A stretch of 64,000 nt of DNA from Epiperipatus broadwayi (GCA_028023455.1 JAQFVV010006306.1:857001-921000), one strand, 5' to 3'; counted from the stretch's first letter, positions 32,511 to 42,964 are shown. The notes: generated by a model not told the origin, from the sequence alone. A program made the numbers and translations.

Positions 32511-32879
32511 ATCAAATATACTTCTAAAAATCTAATATCCAGTGTTATTTTAATAATTTTCAGTTTGCATTTTATCCATTTATTAGTTACATCAACACAT
32601 TTTTTAAATTATAAATTGTCCACAAAATGTCTTTTTAAATTATTAATAAATGTACCCATACTGTTTTTATAGTCATTCATAATTTTCTTCAAAAACATAT
32701 AATAAATTCCATCTGGAATATCCATATTTATAAATATGTGTTTTGTTTGTTATTAATTTAATTTATTTAGATTATCATTCATTTGGATGTTAAACTTTTT
32801 TATGAAGAATACGTAGTTGTAAATATGGATATTCCAGGTGGAGTTTGTTATAATATGTTTTTGAAGAAAAATATGAACA

Positions 32880-33290
32880 TCACATGACCACCACTTCTTA
32901 TGCTTGCTTATAACTGTTTTAAAACAGGCAAAACTCACTATACATATTGCCACACACAGCAAGCTAGAGTAATCAATTGATGCCAGAAGGCTTGTGCATA
33001 AAATCCCTATCTGGTGCCTACTCATCCAACATCCCCAGACTAGTTTCTGGCTTAAGTGGAGATAAAAGGTGGCTGCTAGAGGGTTGCAATAGATCCTAAG
33101 ATCTGGGTGCAGTGCTCTCAAATCCAAGGCTCCTCACTGATGAAGGCCACAAGCCAGAAACTAGTCTGGGGATGTTGGATGAATAGGCACTAGATAGGAA
33201 TTTAATGCACAAACCTTCTGGCATCCATTGATTACTCTAGCTTGCTGTGTGTGGCAATATATATATAGTGAGTTTTGTACTGTTTTAAAA
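32880..33290 (+). mobile_element. Foldback element family F1, copy 8 (intact ribozyme)
   Basis: A 411-bp element in the PLE2 plus copy, with ATATGAACA at 32871-32879 and 33291-33299 (the match extends up to 4 A further left). The empty site is preserved in the inverted PLE2 copy (32690-32660), which confirms the borders. Leader TCACATGACCACCACTTCTT, left arm with only the 3' part of the ribozyme, body, an intact hammerhead and a right arm ending ATAGTGAGTTTTGTACTGTT. Confidence 0.8.
33131..33172 (+). ncRNA. Best hammerhead-type ribozyme motif, F1 copy 8
   Basis: All conserved elements of a type I hammerhead are present. Stem I: TCCTCA (33131-33136) pairs with TGGGGA (33167-33172), six pairs with one G-U. 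Core: CTGATGA (33137-33143). Stem II: GGC-CACAA-GCC flanked by an A-A apposition (33144-33156). GAA 33157-33159. Stem III: AC/GT around TA (33160-33165), with ACTAGT self-complementary so two copies could pair in a dimer. Cleavage position: C at 33166. Such a two-pair stem III is known for hammerheads in Penelope-like elements and metazoan retrozymes. Self-cleavage itself is inferred. Confidence 0.8.
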
Positions 33291-34399
33291 ATATGAACAC
33301 TTATGGAAATAGTATGGGTTTATTTATTAATAATTTAAAAAGACATTTTGTGGACCTTTTACAATTTAAAAATTGTGTTGGTATGCTTTACAAATGGATA
33401 AAATGCAAATTGAAAATTATTAAAATAACATTGGATATTAGATTTTTTAAAATGTGTGTGATTAATAATGTACTTCCTAAGTTTATTTGTTGAAAGAAAT
33501 TTGAAATATTTTTGGTGTTAAGTATGTTTTAAACGGGAATGTGAGTTAAAAGTATTTTTATTTAAAAATGTTTTTTTTTTTTTTTTTTTTTAAAAAGGGG
33601 GAGGTTAGAAAGGTGTAATAAAAAATTTAATGATTCTGTTATTTAATAAGAATGTTTTTAAAGATAAAAATAATAATAAGATATTAATTAATAATTATGA
33701 AAATAAAAAAGATTGGAAAGAAAATTTTGTTTTAATTTCACCGATAAAGATTTAGTAATGATGAGATGGATGTATTAAAAATAGGTTTAAATTACATGCC
33801 AACGGGTAGTTATGGTATTAAAAAACAAATTATTGAAATAACATCAAAAATGCACTTAATTGAGAATACATGCCATAATAATGTTTTAAATAATAATATT
33901 AGGACTAAGAATTTTTTAATAAATGATTTAAGATTTGGTATAAAAAAATTTGGGTACTGTTCTATTAGCTCGTGTTAGCCGCTTGGTGGCATTGATGCTA
34001 TGCAAAAACAGAAATATAACATTACCAGGCCGCCAGTAATCTTATATTTGGAATATGATTTGAAACATAAAAAAAAAAAGAAACAATAGTTGTGATTATA
34101 AAAAAATAAAGAATAAATATAAGGATTTGTTAATTTTTAAAGGAGATAAAACATCAAGTATAGTTATTTTAAATAGGGAGGAATATAATAAAAAATGATG
34201 AATTTATTAAAGGAAGAATGTTTTGGAATGATAAATAGAGATCAGAGTATATTAATGAATAAAAAAATTAATAAAATTTTAACAATTATGGGTGAAAAAG
34301 GTTATATTGATAAACCAGATGTAATATATATGCAAGCTTGTCCTTATCTACTCTTTGATGCATTTTTCTTTTTACAAAAAAAGCAACAACCATCTACTT

Positions 34400-34945
34400 G
34401 ACAGGGATATGTCCTATTACATATCCAATAGTATAATCAAATGGTATCAATTTAAATGTAATAAGTTTTAGGAGCTAATGAAATCTTCAACAGATTCTCT
34501 ATTAAATTTACTAAAATCTCGATTTAGGCTGTCATCCAATTGTCTAAGTAGATGAAATGGATAATGATGTAAGATGATATCTTTAATTAAATTATAATAT
34601 GGAGCTAGATGATTTCATCAGTTTCTAAGAATTATAAATATAAACATATATGATTAACTTCATGTCACCTATATATAAAATAAAATCGATTCCAATAAAT
34701 GTACATCATAGGCTAAGTACCGATGAGTAAAAAAATTACAGTCAATGTTGCAGTATTGATTTCATTAGAAGAATCTTGATTCATTATCTGTCTTGATCTA
34801 AACCAGCCTCCCATTGAATGCATTTACATACGTTGAATAATTTGAATGCCATGTTGACAAAGATATTAAGTTAAATGAAAAATTCCTGCTTTCTGTATGA
34901 ATGAATTTCTTATTCAAAGTTTATGAAAGTCTTGTACTTTGTAAA
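34400..34945. other. Intron 4: unassigned
   Basis: Moderately AT-rich with open minus-strand stretches (for example L-R-Q-L-D-D-S-L-N-R-D-F-S-K around 34500-34560) that look like a decayed coding sequence, but no family was recognised. Confidence 0.3.
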
Positions 34946-34947
34946 TC

Positions 34948-35325
34948 ATCGTCATCATTTCCAAACATTATCAATTCATTGCAAGATGGAGGTCCCTCCA
35001 AGTTCAATGCATCTTCTCCAATCTCTAGCCTTATTCATCCATCCATTTCACATGTGGTCTCTTTCCAGGTTTTACAATCTCTTAGAATCCATTTAAGATT
35101 TCAACTGTTCATCGATTATCATCTCTTCTTAAAATATGTTCAGTCCAACTCCACTTCAGTCTCTTAATTCATTCTTTCAACAATGTTGGTAACACCTGTT
35201 TGTTCTCTTGCCCATGTATTCATTTTCGGTCTAATCTTGTTATTCCTAACATGTATCTCTCCATACTTCTTTCAGTAGTCTGAAGTCTCTGTATTGCTCT
35301 TCTGTTAAGTGTTACGTTTTATTAT
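34948..35325 (-). mobile_element. RTE-type LINE, 3' fragment 2
   Basis: The plus strand (TTGCAAGATGGAGGTCCCTC ... AACACCTGTTTGTTCTCTTG) parallels 30350-30730, the 3' end of the RTE element in the same orientation. On the minus strand this covers the R-R-A-I-Q-R to G-H-I tail region with many stops. Confidence 0.65.
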
Positions 35326-35623
35326 TCTTATATCTTCTCTTTTAACTTTCTTCGCATCTTTTTTTATATATTAAATTCTTCTATGCTCTCCTCATATACA
35401 CCTTAACACAACTTTTATGTATAATTACTTCTTTGTTGTCCTTACAGTGTTAAGTTTGTAAATATATGATTTTAATTTGATGTTAAACTAAAATTTATAC
35501 TTTTCTATAAAAATAAATTTCATAATTGGAGTTTATAAAAATGATGCACTTTGTAAATATGTGATTATAATATTTTTGAATTTAATAAATAGACAGTTGA
35601 ATTATTCATTATATATATTGTAC

Positions 35624-35721
35624 TAAACATCACATGATCACTATCTTCTGGCATCCATTGATTGCTCTTGTTAGCACAAGATGGCACTACTATATGGAGA
35701 GTTTTGCTTTGTTTTGGATTG
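35624..35721 (+). mobile_element. Mini F1 element (98 bp)
   Basis: 15-bp duplications TTATATATATTGTAC (35609-35623 and 35722-35736). The leader TAAACATCACATGATCACTA is joined directly to the F1 3' part (CTTCTGGCATCCATTGATTG ... ACTATATGGAGAGTTTTGC); no left arm and no ribozyme. Plus-strand counterpart of 2608-2689. Confidence 0.75.
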
Positions 35722-35736
35722 TTATATATATTGTAC

Positions 35737-37960
35737 CGATGTAGGTCGTTACATAATATTTCTAGCATTTATCAAGAGTGAATTTTATTGAAAGAAATTT
35801 TAAGAAAATATTATTTTTTAAAGTTTGAAAAAAAAAAAAAGATTTTCATGAAAGTTTGAGAAAAAGAAAAGAACAAAAGAAAGGGGAGGGAAAAAGATTT
35901 TGGTAATGAATAACAATTAAAGGAAAAAATGATTAACATTGTTAGTTTTAAATTAATGTATAACATAAATATCTTGTTTTTGTCTTATAATATGGAAGTA
36001 GTGGAATGTGTGTGTATATAAATAAAATTTAAAAGAAAGGAATTTTCTTAAAATGATAAAATTGAAAGCTAATGCAATGCAAATAAAAGAACTGAAAACT
36101 TAAAATCAAAACAAAGGAAATATAATTAACAAACAAAGGGACTAAGTACTACTGTTTTATTAAAATAAAAAGCCAATGGAAAGACTATAATGAATCTTAA
36201 ACTCTTAAATAAAAGGAATAGAAACCCAATAGGATTGCAGCAGACTGCTTGATCGATCCTCAGATAAGGAACACTGTCTATATAAGGGAGATTTTGTATT
36301 GTTATATTCATTCATTAAAAAGTCATTAATTAATCAGAATTCGTCAAAATTTGATCTAAAAAAAATATTGAAATAACTCAGAATGAACAACCTATCATAT
36401 AGAATGCATTGCTGAACCCATCGGATTGTGCGGCCAGTCTGAACCTTCTCTGCAGTGACATCAGCAGTTAGTTCGAGCAAGAAATGTTCGCGTGAAAACT
36501 GGGAATCATCGGAGTGTTCATGCCATGATCCGTAAGTAATTCCTATGCACACCAACCGGTTGGGATTAGGAGAATCAGAAGAAAGCTATGTTGCCCTATT
36601 CGCGTATGAAAGTGTTCAAATTCTAGGTAAATCATTCATTTTTTGTCTTCAAAATCTTAATTCATAGCCATAAATAAGTGAGAGAAAATTTTTAAACATC
36701 TCAAGAACTATAAGTTAGATTTAATCCAATATAGAACTATTAATTTTCATAATATAACTACATGCATTAGCTTTCGTAATAAGACTTTGAAATCAAATAT
36801 CTCATTAATTATGTGTGTGTGTCATATGACTAAATATGTGTTTATTTTATTTATTATTTAAATGTATATGTGTGTGATTTGAAACGTATTAAAATGTATT
36901 CTTTAATAGAATGTGTGTACGCATCTATATTGTAAGGCAAGAGTGAGCATTTAAAGAAAGAAAGCTGAATATAAAATATTTTAATCATTGTTAGGTAGAT
37001 AAATTGAGGTAATGTTAAAAGTAAGTGAGGGATTTATGCGGAAGAATTAAATAACGCATAAGTATTCTATTAATCAAATATTTGTGCTATAAATGTTGGA
37101 AAATAGAGATTCATAGTGTAGACGGAGAATTAGGAATAGTTAGAGTCAGATGAGCTAGCTGGGGGAGGTCAGGTACTAAATTCGTAACTGGCGTCTAAAG
37201 GTTTTTCCTTAAACTAAATAAAGTGCTCAGATGGCCAGTGTTATAATTTAGTAGCAGAGAGTTGGTATTATTGACAGCTTGCTACCAGTGATATTATTAT
37301 CTCTACCTGAACAACCAGAAGCCTTCAAAGATAGTGATAGAGACCAAACAAAAGGGGTAGAAATAAATAAATCTAAAAGAATAGATTTTCCTCATTTTTG
37401 TTTACAAAGCAAGAAGGTGGACAGTACAATATATATATTATAATGGTAGGTTATATAAGAGAATCAAAGTCTCGAGTTAAGAAGTCAATTTGATGTAAAT
37501 GCTGAGCTGAGTAACCAGATATGATAACTAGCCATATATATATTAAGAATATGTATTTTGATTTGTTCCTTTCATATACTAGAAAGCATAAACAGTAAAA
37601 TATTTAATGTATAAATCAAAGCTTATTTATCTATCTCAACTTACAATATTTATATTTTATGGCCACCATATAAATCGAAACATTTACCCAATGTATATCC
37701 ATGCTAAATTTCCCATTCCTTGTTATAACTGTTTGCAAGCGATAATCATTCTGGAAATACAAATCATGGGACAAAATTTTAGTTACTCTCTGGATAATAA
37801 TAAATAGAGCCTATAGTGAAATTGTATTTTAACCCATCAGAATAGTTAGTATTCATAAATATTTATCAAATCCAAAATAAATAAATCAAAGGATGAATGA
37901 GATCTGCCAGGTAAATGATAATATAACTTTATTACAGAATTCTACATAAATAAATGATCA
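35737..37960. other. Intron 4: nothing firmly recognised
   Basis: AT-rich. 36330-36560 on the minus strand has a 73-codon open frame (S-W-H-E-H-S-D-D-S-Q-F, then E-L-T-A-D-V-T-A-E-K) with more balanced codon use than its surroundings; it could be an old coding fragment but matches nothing I know. 37120-37330 is also less AT-rich and unassigned. Confidence 0.35.
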
Positions 37961-37971
37961 CTAAAAACTAG

Positions 37972-38112
37972 TCAACACTTAGACAATCCCAATATCAATA
38001 TCAATCAACAATTTCAAACTGTTGTCAAGGCAACCTCAATAAAGGAAATTGCCTTGACAACAGTTTGAAATTGTTGATTGTTATTGATATTGAGATTGTC
38101 TAAATGTTGATT
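37972..38112. repeat. Palindrome family F4
   Basis: A near-perfect inverted repeat of about 60-bp arms: CAACAATTTCAAACTGTTGT on the left and ACAACAGTTTGAAATTGTTG on the right, with a short spacer (38030-38048). One arm also occurs alone at 15269-15300. No ribozyme core is visible. Confidence 0.7.
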
Positions 38113-38950
38113 GGTTTTTAATGATTACTTAAAAACTCACTTAACCTTGAGCATTATTACACTTATTATTTAAATAAATAAATAAATATAAAATTGTTTA
38201 ACTATTAATTATAAAATAAATAAACAACAAATAAATAACTATCTGTTATAGACAACATCTTCACAGTTTTATCCAATTGTCAAAAAAAAATTTAATAAAT
38301 ATTTTTTTAACTTGGAAATTTTTTATTATCTTTTCAAAAATAACCAAAATGAACTATGTTCAAATCACATTTTATAAATTGCAAACATGGCATATTTAAC
38401 TTCAATCATATTTTCCAAATATTAATCATATGTTGTTGTTTTTTTTGTCAAAAGTAATCTTTTGATTTAAATAACATTACATTTTGAATTTGGCTAGAAA
38501 TACTGGGAAAATATTTCTAATGAAGTATCTTCCAGAATATCCCTTAAAATATTTTATACTGTAATGCCGTAGAATATATCTTAGTATTCGCTTTGCGTTT
38601 AATATTTAAAAATAAATAAATATACCATTTATAATTTATTGTGGTTATTAAAATTGTCATATGGTGTAAAACATATTTTCTAAACTTATAAAATATATTA
38701 ATTAATGCATCTTAAATCATTCATGACATATTGAAATCCCCACCCTCTATATAACGTTTAATATAGTATTAAATATGCATTCTTTAATAATTATATCATA
38801 AAACAATGACATATTTATTCCTTTTAGAAAGCAAAAATTATCTGTCAAATTTTATGAAATACTGTGTATTTTAATCTAGAATAATATTTATTTTATTACT
38901 TTATTTTGATATGTGTATGCTTGTTGCTCTGTATTAAAATAAGCATTAAA
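38113..38950. other. Intron 4: nothing recognised
   Basis: AT-rich without supported features. Confidence 0.4.
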
Positions 38951-38961
38951 AACATTGATAT

Positions 38962-39177
38962 CACATGATCACCATTTCTTATGCTTGCACATAACTTATT
39001 AACACAGGCAAAACTCTCCATACAGTAGTGCCACTTAAGCCAGAAACTAGTCTGGGGATATTGGATGAGTGGGCACTAGATGGGGATTTTATACACAAGT
39101 CTTCTGGCATCCATTGATTACTCTGGCGGGCATTGGGGGGAGGGGTGTACTCTATGGAGAGTTTTGCCTGTGTTAAT
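38962..39177 (+). mobile_element. Foldback element family F1, copy 9
   Basis: 11-bp duplications AACATTGATAT (38951-38961 and 39178-39188). Leader CACATGATCACCATTTCTTA, then a short left arm, a centre that starts inside the ribozyme (AGCCAGAAACTAGTCTGGGG) and a right arm (CTCTATGGAGAGTTTTGCCT). Half the ribozyme is deleted. Confidence 0.75.
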
Positions 39178-39189
39178 AACATTGATATC

Positions 39190-39446
39190 TATTGATGCGT
39201 TATCCTTAATCTTGCTTATAGATAGCTATAACACAATCAAATAAGGTTGTTTATGCTTTTTTTTTTAAATGTTAAGCTTATTTTAAGATTTTTTGAATAT
39301 TATTTTAGAATTAATTTATTCATTAACTATTAAATCAAGATGAAACACAACTTAATTTTTTTTTCTTATTACTAAAATTACAATTACCTTTTGTAATGAA
39401 CAAATGATAACAATAAAATAATGTTATCATGTGCAGTATATTTTAC
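39190..39446. other. Intron 4: nothing recognised
   Basis: AT-rich spacer between F1 and F2 copies. Confidence 0.4.
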
Positions 39447-39512
39447 ATTACTAGTAATTTTATATATAGGGTTCGCAAAACAAACTTTTAACAAGCTTCG
39501 AGAATACCCTCA

Positions 39513-39552
39513 ACCCCAGACCGGTTTCTGCATCTAGCGTCGTCAGTGAGGT
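39513..39552 (-). ncRNA. Hammerhead-type ribozyme motif, F2 copy 3, minus strand
   Basis: On the minus strand: ACCTCA pairs with TGGGGT (stem I, 6 pairs including one G-U), core CTGACGA, stem II C-GC-TAGAT-GC-A (two pairs), GAA, stem III ACCGGT (self-complementary) and C at the cleavage position (complement of 39519). Confidence 0.75.
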
Positions 39553-39730
39553 GTTAGGATATTCACTAGATTAAAAATACTAGGACTAGCCTAGCACTTT
39601 ATCTAATGTATAACTATTGAGAAGAAAATCTGAAACCTTCAGACATCTATATGTCTAAAAATCCAATAGTTATATATTAGATAAAGTGCTGGGCTGGTTC
39701 TAGTATTTTTAATCTAGTGAATATCCTAAC

Positions 39731-39770
39731 ACCTCACTGATGACGCTAGATGCAGAAACTGGTCTGGGGT
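39731..39770 (+). ncRNA. Hammerhead-type ribozyme motif, F2 copy 3, plus strand
   Basis: ACCTCA (39731-39736) pairs with TGGGGT (39765-39770), core CTGATGA (39737-39743), stem II GC-TAGAT-GC, GAA (39755-39757), stem III AC/GT around TG (39758-39763), cleavage C at 39764. All invariant positions are kept. Sense to KPTN intron 4. Confidence 0.78.
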
Positions 39771-40237
39771 TGAGGGTATTCTCAAAGCTTGCTAAGAGTT
39801 TGTTTTGCAAACTCTATATACTGTATAACATTTGTAAATACGAGCTTTATTAAAATTAGGTCATGTGACATCTAACTTGATTTTTTATCAAATTACTACT
39901 AATTGCATGAGTTTTTTTAATTTGTCTTTCTCCTGTTCAATGTCTACATTTTTTGGGTCTCTTTTGATTCCACGATGCTTCAAATAATTTTTATTTCTAA
40001 TACAGTGGTTGCTGCATTGATTACGATTTTTTAAAGTTTTTCATTGTCTCATCAAGTGAACAATTGATAGATCTATAGCAAGATGAAATGAATTCAGATT
40101 TTAAATTGATTTTTTTTTTTTCAGTTTTATTTAGAAGACCGGCCAATTATAAAGAAGTCAAGCTCATCTCTTTACTATTTTTTTAAAACGTCATTTTGTC
40201 AGCAAATATCCAAAATAATTTTTTTATTAATATTTTA

Positions 40238-40534
40238 TAAACAATGAGGATTGCCAATTCCTCTACAAGCTTTATGATAAATGCTTAGCCAGAGCCAGCA
40301 CTTAAAATATCTCTGTCAGAAACCCTCCCCAAATCCCTGACCATGGTTTCGTGCTTTGGCACTCCTCAGAGAGGTGTCAGGGTAGGTTCAGGGGAGGGTT
40401 CCTGACAGAGATATTTTAAGTGCTGGCTCTGGCTAAGCATTTATCATAAAGCTTGTAGAGGAATTGGCATTCCTCATTGTTTATAACTTACAAGCTTAAG
40501 AGATAGGGTCATGAGATCTATGATTTACTTTGAC
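40238..40534 (-). mobile_element. Foldback element family F2, copy 4
   Basis: A 297-bp element with perfect 13-bp duplications TATTAATATTTTA (40225-40237 and 40535-40547). The arms (GAGGATTGCCAATTCCTCTA ... and ... TAGAGGAATTGGCATTCCTC) are complementary over about 100 bp and almost free of mismatches, which suggests a recent insertion. A single hammerhead lies in the loop region on the minus strand. Confidence 0.8.
40334..40374 (-). ncRNA. Hammerhead-type ribozyme motif with perfect stem II, F2 copy 4
   Basis: Minus strand: core CTGAGGA (complement of 40363-40369), perfect stem II GTGC-CAAA-GCAC, GAA, stem III ACC-AT-GGT (also a self-complementary ACCATGGT), cleavage C (complement of 40339) and stem I CTCT against AGGG (4 pairs including one G-U). 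Antisense to KPTN. Confidence 0.75.
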
Positions 40535-40547
40535 TATTAATATTTTA

Positions 40548-41195
40548 AGAATTTTTAAAAGAACAAACTTCTGTTGATTTTACCCCCTGTCAAGTCTTAT
40601 ACAGTTCTTATCACATTCTTCTGTTTGATAAAATTACACAAATAAATTGACAAGTATATTTCGTAGATTAATATTTTATATATATATACTTTTTAAAATT
40701 AATTAACCTGAATAATTTATTTATTTTTGTTATATATAGAGAAGAATAAATATATTGTCTTGAGTACATATTTTTATTAATTCCACATTTGACCTATGCA
40801 CTTTCGCACCTCTTCTAATTAGGTTTTCTTATTCATGTCTAAGTCAAAAGTTGTGCCCTAAATATTTGGAAAATAATTATTTACCTATATTGTTAATAAA
40901 ATTTATTAAATTAATTGTCTTAAAAGAAATTAATTGAATAGCTTTGATATTTATTTAATTTTCTATATATATATTTATATTAATTATTTTCTTTTTCAAC
41001 CAGAAGTTACTTTGAACCTAATTGCTTCAATATATATATGGTATTGGTTAGTGGATTGCAGTTTACTTTAAAATATTTGATGATTTGAGGTTTTCTGATG
41101 AAATCAGTCCTGCCAGGATGATTGTAATTTTACTCTTCTTTAATTTGGCTGGGACATGCATTTACTAAATTGATTCTATTTCATTCTACGAATAC
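40548..41195. other. Intron 4: nothing recognised
   Basis: AT-rich without supported features. Confidence 0.4.
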
Positions 41196-41199
41196 GTTA

Positions 41200-41425
41200 T
41201 TCATTCATTCTCAACCACTGCAGGATGAAGACCTCTCCAAGTTCAAGCCATCTTCTTCAACCTCTAATTTCTCTTCTCCACATCACCATCACCCTGGCAC
41301 ACTTCCTTATTTCATCCATCCATCTCACATATGGTCTTTTTCTACATCTTTTACAATCTCTCGGAATCCCTTTAAGATTTCAACTTTCCATCTATTATTA
41401 TCTCTTTTAACAATATGCTATATAT
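41200..41425 (-). mobile_element. RTE-type LINE, 3' fragment 3
   Basis: ACTGCAGGATGAAGACCTCT ... TTTTACAATCTCTCGGAATC parallels 30358-30530. A 3'-terminal fragment of the same RTE family; the apparent plus-strand open frames here are antisense shadows. Confidence 0.65.
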
Positions 41426-42102
41426 TATTTTTCCTAATTTTGGAATTAATGTAACCATTAACTTGTTGCAAAGTTTCAGGCTGTCATTAGGGAGTTTGTC
41501 CTCTTTAATTGCATTAAATTATTCTCAAATATCTGAAGAATCTTTTTATTTCTTTTTATTTAATTTACTCTTTTTTTTTTACCAGTCTGTTTGTTGAAAT
41601 CTTGTAACTCAATTTTACATTCATTTCCCAATGTCTGTACTTGTATTCCTGATAATAACACATATTAGCAAAAAATGAATGAAAAATGTACATTTTTAAT
41701 TTTATATGGGATGAAATTCATTTCTCTTTTTGATATTCCCATCTAGCAGTATTAAATTGTATCTAAACTTGGTTCATTTCTAATTTCTAGAACTATGTAA
41801 AACTAAAAAGTGGAAAATATATATATATAAAAAATTAATGAAATGATTTTATTCACATAAATGCATTAAAAAATAAAAATAGAATTTTTCTTTAGTGTTT
41901 GTAGAATCCTGATATAATGCACCCAAAATAAAAGTGTTTGGCACTCATGTTTAGAAATAGCGCTATAAACTTTTATTTTGGTCGCATAATATCAAGAATA
42001 CTGCTGAAGAAAATTTTTTTTTTTTTCCCCCTTTAGTGCAAATATGTGAATAAAACCATTTCTTTTAATTTTTTTTTTTTTAATTTGTGATAAAACTTTT
42101 AT
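41426..42102. other. Intron 4: nothing recognised
   Basis: AT-rich. TTTGGCACTCATGTTTAGAA ... ACTTTTATTTTGG forms a loose inverted pair at about 41930-41985; no gene. Confidence 0.35.
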
Positions 42103-42110
42103 GATATATA

Positions 42111-42679
42111 CAGGGCCAATCAGAGAGGGGGACAGAAGGAGCAGTTTCCCCAAGGCCTCGCAATATTAGGGGCCTCAACTTAGCAACTCAATATGTTAAA
42201 TAAAAATATAGGAAAATGCAAAGCAATATCATGGCTCATAGAATAGTCTTAATTTTACAGTTAAATTCTCCCAAAAAATATTTGAGAAAAACTTTTACAA
42301 GCAGGCATACCATGAGTCGAAAATGTAAGCCAGTTTGGAGATGTGGTGCCAATTTAATGACTCTGTGATAAAAGCGCTCCAGCACTCAGCAACTGGCAGA
42401 ACTAGTAGTCTCGGCCCCCTATCAGTCAGTTCTGTGTTAACAGTGTTTTTTGATCCTAACAGTGCTAGAGTGAATCTACCCTATTCAAGTGCTATGTGGA
42501 TCTGATCTGCTTCATTGTTTCTGTGACTCGTAACTAACTGCTCCCAGAGTACTGTTTTCGACCCTGTAAGTAAAACCTCTTGTTTCTTCTCTCTCACTCC
42601 TTGCGTTCTTATTTTAAATTTTGAAGGGTCTCTAAAATATTAGTTTCCCTGGGCCTCACATTTTCTCTGAAAGGCCCTG
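42111..42679. mobile_element. hAT-type MITE upstream of KPTN exon 5
   Basis: Ends CAGGGCC ... GGCCCTG (extended inverted match CAGGGCCAATCAGAGAG against CTCTGAAAGGCCCTG) with 8-bp target duplications GATATATA (42103-42110 and 42680-42687). The 8-bp duplication and CAGGG end are hallmarks of hAT transposons. The 569-bp interior has no transposase and a higher GC content than its surroundings. Confidence 0.75.
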
Positions 42680-42814
42680 GATATATATATATATTTAAGT
42701 TATTATTATTTTTTTTTATAGAAATATTCAAAAGCTGTATTTTTGAAATTGTTATATTGATTTTTTTTTTTTTTAATTAAATAATTTTTGAATAGTTTTT
42801 TTTCTTTTTTTCAG

Positions 42815-42964
42815 TCTCGTAAAAGAGAATAATAGTGAAATTATCTGGTTGTTGAGCGGTAGTGATTGCAATGTTCATCTGTTTCAAGAAGATAAATTCA
42901 ATCATACTTTTTGTGAGCAGCCGTCAAAAGAATATTTTCCTGAATTTCAAGGGTTAAATAGCAT
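42815..42964 (+). CDS. KPTN: Kaptin exon 5
   Basis: This 150-nt exon begins after TTTTTTTCAG and ends before GTAAGA. It encodes W-L-L-S-G-S-D-C-N-V-H-L-F-Q-E, then E-Q-P-S-K-E-Y-F-P-E, matching human F-L-L-S-G-N-D-P-A-I-H-L-Y-K-E ... E-Q-P-V-E-N-L-F-P-E. This is the conserved L-L-S-G-x-D blade of the kaptin propeller. A hAT-type MITE ends 135 bp upstream of its acceptor. Confidence 0.95.

Larger units (their letters stand above)
27060..32760 (-). mobile_element. Penelope-like element PLE2, minus copy, interrupted by four other insertions
   Basis: Read right to left: N-terminal region (32510-32067: V-V-N-L-I-D-R-K-I-S-N-E-E near the end), a tRNA-SINE (31877-31982), more N-terminal sequence, F1 copy 7 (31457-31709), the palm entry (31433-31221, I-L-N-R-E-K-Y ... 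L-L-K-E-E-C), an RTE LINE fragment (about 30360-31190), the segment before motif A (30191-30350, F-V-N-K-L-N-K-F-L), a copia-bearing insertion (28202-30178), then M-Y-T-N-I-D-L (about 28190), the palm (27803-28090) and the GIY-YIG domain (27093-27338). It faces a shorter plus copy across a palindrome centred near 32770. This is an old, dead copy, and its nesting gives the relative age of the insertions. Confidence 0.75.
32740..34345 (+). mobile_element. PLE2, shorter plus copy, inverted relative to the minus copy
   Basis: From the palindrome centre (about 32740-32800) the plus strand repeats the complement of the minus copy: GGATATTCCAGGTGGAGTTT mirrors AAATTCCATCTGGAATATCC, and AAAAAGACATTTTGTGGACC mirrors the 32620 region. 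Coding traces are D-E-M-D-V-L-K-I-G-L-N-Y-M-P-T-G at 33757-33800 and L-L-K-E-E-C-F-G-M-I-N-R-D at about 34204-34242. A T23 run (33568-33590) corresponds to the ATTTTTTT region of the other copy. F1 copy 8 and a short unassigned insert at about 33967-34040 interrupt it. It stops near 34345, before the palm. Confidence 0.65.
39460..39891 (+). mobile_element. Foldback element family F2, copy 3 (two ribozymes)
   Basis: A 432-bp element with 13-bp duplications matching at 12 positions (ATTACTAGTAATT 39447-39459, ATTACTACTAATT 39892-39904). Arms of about 180 bp (GTTCGCAAAACAAACTTTTA ... against ... TAAGAGTTTGTTTTGCAAAC) enclose a small loop near 39630. Each arm carries a complete hammerhead motif, one on each strand. 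The F2 tail (TCATGTGACATCTAACTTGA) is at the right end only, again giving asymmetric ends. Confidence 0.8.
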
